Position numbers and translations under genes: made by a program
Part shown: piece after piece, positions 61,876 to 64,000 of the stretch
Layout of the letters: every line of letters begins with the position of its first letter
How positions within the stretch are numbered: the first letter of the stretch is position 1
NCBI RefSeq assembly: GCF_001618865.1
Contig: NZ_CP015136.1
Coordinates: forward strand, 5,367,001-5,431,000
Source of the DNA: Luteitalea pratensis
GTDB lineage: Bacteria; Acidobacteriota; Vicinamibacteria; Vicinamibacterales; Vicinamibacteraceae
DNA: 64,000 bases
Direction: 5' to 3'
Notes under the pieces: model-generated
The model's input: the letters and a program-made list of their open reading frames with translations, nothing else
What the model was told of the DNA's origin: nothing
Databases searched by the model: none

Positions 61876-62190
61876 ATGTCCACGCCTCTCCCCCCCACCA
61901 TTCCGGTGGCTGTCCCGCAGCAGTCCAGCAAGGCCACCATCGCCGTCGTCATCGGGGTCCTCGGCATCGTATGCTGCGGCCTCCTGGCACCGGTGGCCTG
62001 GTACCTCGCGAACGAGGAAATCAAGGGCATCGACGCCGGCAGGCTGAGCGAGGCGAACCGAGGCATGGCGCAGGTGGCCAAGATCCTCGGCATCATCGGC
62101 TCGATCCTGCTGGTCCTGGGTCTGCTGTGGATCGTGTTCTTCGGCGGACTGACGATGCTCGGCGCCTTGACCGGCGGCCACGGCATGTAG
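61876..62190 (+). CDS. DUF4190-like small membrane protein
   Basis: The ATG at 61876 gives 104 residues: an Ala/Pro-rich cytoplasmic start, then two membrane helices (IAVVIGVLGIVCCGLLAPVA and ILGIIGSILLVLGLLWIVFF). The connecting loop NEEIKGIDAGRLSEANRGMA is the conserved feature of DUF4190 proteins. These are small inner-membrane proteins of unknown function, often next to DUF2752 genes, as here (7 bases separate the two). The two genes probably form an operon. Confidence 0.85.
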   Translation: MSTPLPPTIPVAVPQQSSKATIAVVIGVLGIVCCGLLAPVAWYLANEEIKGIDAGRLSEANRGMAQVAKILGIIGSILLVLGLLWIVFFGGLTMLGALTGGHGM

Positions 62191-62197
62191 AGACATC

Positions 62198-62590
62198 ATG
62201 CGTGGGCGCTGGACAGGCCGGACGGCGGCAGCGGCGACGGTCGTCCTCGGCACGTCGCTGCTCTGGCTGCTGTATGCGGTCGACCCGACACGGCGGATGA
62301 TCACGCCGCCGTGTCCCTATCTCACCCTGACCGGCCTGGCCTGCCCGGGCTGTGGCCTCACCCGTGCGACGCATTTCCTGCTGCACGGCGACGTCGCTCG
62401 CGCGTTCTCCTACAACCCGTGGGCGTTCGTCATGGGACCTGCCCTCCTGCTGTTCGTGTTGCTGCCGTCGATGACCGACGCCACGGGCACCCTCCGCGTC
62501 CGCACCGGCATCTCATGGATGCTGCTGCTGCTGACGCTGGCGTTCTGGATCTGGCGCAACACACCCAGCTATCCGTTCATTCGTGTGTAG
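62198..62590 (+). CDS. DUF2752 membrane protein
   Basis: This 130-residue protein has three predicted helices. The DUF2752 signature is complete: PPCPYLTLTGLACPGCGLTR, followed by ATHFLLHGDVARAFSYNPWA. The paired cysteines suggest metal or thiol chemistry at the membrane, but no activity is established for the family. It overlaps nothing but starts 7 bases after the DUF4190-like gene. A heptamer array begins directly after its stop codon. Confidence 0.9.
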   Translation: MRGRWTGRTAAAATVVLGTSLLWLLYAVDPTRRMITPPCPYLTLTGLACPGCGLTRATHFLLHGDVARAFSYNPWAFVMGPALLLFVLLPSMTDATGTLRVRTGISWMLLLLTLAFWIWRNTPSYPFIRV

Positions 62591-62595
62591 GGATC

Positions 62596-62658
62596 GGGAA
62601 CCGGGAATCGGGAACCGGGTTCCGGGTACCGGGTACCGGGTTCCGGGTTCCGGGCTCG
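62596..62658. repeat. Heptamer tandem array (GGGAACC / GGGTACC), 9 units
   Basis: Nine 7-bp units begin five bases after the DUF2752 stop. The third and fourth to seventh positions vary (GGGAACC, GGGAATC, GGGTTCC, GGGTACC) while length is constant. Confidence 0.88.
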
Positions 62659-62708
62659 GGCCGGAGCATCGGGCGTCGGTCTATTGCACGTGCAGCGAAC
62701 CCGCAGGC

Positions 62709-63365
62709 CTAGGCGCCGACGCCGATTGGGCAACTGACGTTGGTGCCGCCAAGGCCGCAGTAGCCGTTCGGGTGCGTGTGCAGGTACTGCTGGTGGTACG
62801 CCTCGGCGAAATAGAATGTCGGCGCCGGGACGATCTCGGTAGTGATCGGACCAACACCCGCGCGCTCGAGGGCCTCCTGGTAGACCTCGCGCGAGGCGGC
62901 GGCGGCAGAATGCTGCGCCTCGTCGTACCAGCCGAGCAACGACCGGTATTGCGTGCCGACATCGTTGCCCTGGCGCATGCCCTGCGTCGGGTCGTGGTTC
63001 TCCCAGAACGTTTTCAGCAGGACCGCATAGGGCACCCGGGCCGGGTCGAACACCACGCGCACGACCTCGGTGTGACCTGTCAGTCCGGAGCAGGTCTCTT
63101 CATAGGTCGGATTCGGCGTATGGCCGCCGGCATAGCCGACCGCCGTGGAAATGACCCCCGGTAACTGCCAGAACTTCCGCTCGGCTCCCCAGAAACACCC
63201 CATCCCGAACAGCCCGTAGGAGCTGCCCTCCGGGAAAGGCCCAATGAGCGGTGCCGGCAGCACATGGTGCCGGGCAGGCACCGGCATGGTCGTCTCGCGG
63301 CCAGGCAGGGCTTCAGCGACGGAGGGGACGCGCAGGGAGCGGGGGTCCTTGAACCACATAGGCAT
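62709..63365 (-). CDS. msrA: Peptide-methionine (S)-S-oxide reductase
   Basis: This 218-residue enzyme reduces the S form of methionine sulfoxide in proteins. Catalytic Cys57 is in [36 protein letters not shown] follows, then [16 protein letters not shown] and the late [20 protein letters not shown] with resolving cysteines. Compared with short MsrA proteins it has a 45-residue N-terminal extension (residues 1-45), as in E. coli MsrA, and no signal peptide, so it is cytoplasmic. No linked msrB. Convergent with the DUF2752 gene across the heptamer array. Confidence 0.96.
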   Translation of the reverse strand: MPMWFKDPRSLRVPSVAEALPGRETTMPVPARHHVLPAPLIGPFPEGSSYGLFGMGCFWGAERKFWQLPGVISTAVGYAGGHTPNPTYEETCSGLTGHTEVVRVVFDPARVPYAVLLKTFWENHDPTQGMRQGNDVGTQYRSLLGWYDEAQHSAAAASREVYQEALERAGVGPITTEIVPAPTFYFAEAYHQQYLHTHPNGYCGLGGTNVSCPIGVGA

Positions 63366-63373
63366 TAAATACC

Positions 63374-63440
63374 TGAAATGCCTGGAATGCTGGAATGCCG
63401 GAATGTCGAACTCGTTTTCCCGGTTCCCGATTCCCGTGCC
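63374..63440. repeat. Octamer and heptamer repeats upstream of msrA
   Basis: GGAATGCC-type octamers (63374-63399) are followed by CGGTTCC/CGATTCC heptamers (63420-63440) between msrA and the kinase gene. They lie in the msrA promoter region. Confidence 0.65.
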
Positions 63441-63444
63441 CGGA

Positions 63445-64000
63445 TCAGCGGGCCCTCGCGTCCAGGCGTTCCCTGATGAGGCGGATGAGCGCCGCGGGCC
63501 GGTACGGCTTCTGGAGGAAATTGACGCCGCCGATCAGCGTCGGGAGCCGGTCCGATTCCTGGCTGTAGCCACTCGTGAAGATCACCGGCAGGTCGGCGCG
63601 CGTTGCCGTCAGCCGCTGGACCAGATCGGTCCCCATGATGCCATCGGGCATGACGATGTCGGTGAGGAGCAAATCAATGTCCCGCTGGTGGCGTGACCAG
63701 AGGTCGAGCGCCTCACGACCGGACGCGGCCTCGTACACGCGATAGCCTTGCCGCACGAGCACGTCACGCACCATCTCGCGCACCGGCAGCTCGTCCTCCA
63801 CCACCATGACGCACTCGTGCCCGCGCGGCAGTGTCGGCGCCGCCGGCATCGCCGGCGTCGCAGCGGCCACCTTCGAGAGGCACTGCGGCATGTACACGTC
63901 GAACTGTGTGCCTTCGCCCACCTTCGTCCGCACCTCGACCCAGCCTCGATGCTGCTCGACGATGCCGAACACGGTCGCGAGGCCGAGCCCGGTGGACCGC
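63445..64000 (-). CDS. Hybrid histidine kinase, C-terminal part (truncated by window edge)
   Basis: The frame is open to the window end, so the first residues seen are the ATP-binding G2 box ([20 protein letters not shown]). The end of the HATPase ([11 protein letters not shown]), an Ala/Pro linker and a full receiver domain follow. The receiver has [15 protein letters not shown], the phospho-acceptor Asp in [11 protein letters not shown], the Thr/Ser in VIFTSGYS and Lys in FLQKPYRP. The order kinase core then receiver equals that of the protein at 9917. Sensor domains are beyond the window. Confidence 0.93.
   Translation of the reverse strand, partial: RSTGLGLATVFGIVEQHRGWVEVRTKVGEGTQFDVYMPQCLSKVAAATPAMPAAPTLPRGHECVMVVEDELPVREMVRDVLVRQGYRVYEAASGREALDLWSRHQRDIDLLLTDIVMPDGIMGTDLVQRLTATRADLPVIFTSGYSQESDRLPTLIGGVNFLQKPYRPAALIRLIRERLDARAR

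Overview
The window looks like one contiguous stretch of chromosome from a GC-rich, Gram-negative soil-type bacterium. It is most likely an acidobacterium of the Vicinamibacteria (Luteitalea-like) kind. Markers for this are a PadR regulator paired with a very long two-module FtsX permease (ADOP family), a second decayed copy of the same pair, DUF1080 hydrolases, Tat-exported Gfo/Idh/MocA oxidoreductases, a GH106 enzyme, and a BlaI/M56 pair with its own operators. The taxon is inferred from gene families; no 16S rRNA is present.

Layout. 1-14.1 kb is core and housekeeping: Hsp20 end, HtrA-type protease, alkyladenine glycosylase, HEAT-repeat protein, UvrA, an amino-sugar operon (nagB, MFS transporter, nagA), a membrane hybrid histidine kinase, a DUF1080 protein and a Bpt/Ate aminoacyl-tRNA-protein transferase. 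A tRNA-Thr(CGT) at 14.13 kb is the attachment site of an integrated element of about 9.3 kb (14209-23482). The element is bounded by a perfect 50-bp direct repeat of the tRNA 3' part. It carries a tyrosine integrase, a tandem helix-turn-helix regulator, a translationally coupled three-gene operon ending in a winged-helix (possible replication) protein, an HK97-type prohead protease and major capsid protein, and two membrane or secreted cargo genes. No portal, terminase or tail gene is visible, so it resembles a capsid-encoding phage satellite or a strongly reduced prophage. Just outside its right end (23.7-27.5 kb) lies an intact 1260-residue TIR / NB-ARC / helical / 14-blade WD40 protein, built like a bacterial NLR or apoptosome and a strong anti-phage defence candidate.

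27.8-48 kb holds accessory metabolism and envelope genes: acyltransferase 3, Gfo/Idh/MocA oxidoreductase, SDR, a broken GH51 arabinofuranosidase, an ATP/ADP-translocase-like carrier, the PadR-ADOP pair, a GNAT, an EEP-family lipoprotein, a CE1-like esterase, a PEGA-domain surface protein, an MBL-fold hydrolase and an ergothioneine pair egtB-egtD. 48-64 kb holds a decayed PadR-ADOP locus, a second Gfo/Idh/MocA oxidoreductase, an ABC-F ATPase, a DUF1080 protein, a GH106 enzyme, the BlaI-M56 operon with two operators, small membrane proteins, a BON lipoprotein, a radical SAM protein, MsrA and the 3' part of a hybrid histidine kinase.

The intergenic DNA is itself notable. At least a dozen gaps contain tandem arrays of 7-bp (sometimes 8-bp) units whose sequence differs from gap to gap. 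At least three families of palindromic interspersed elements occur in inverted or dispersed copies, one with compensatory stem changes.
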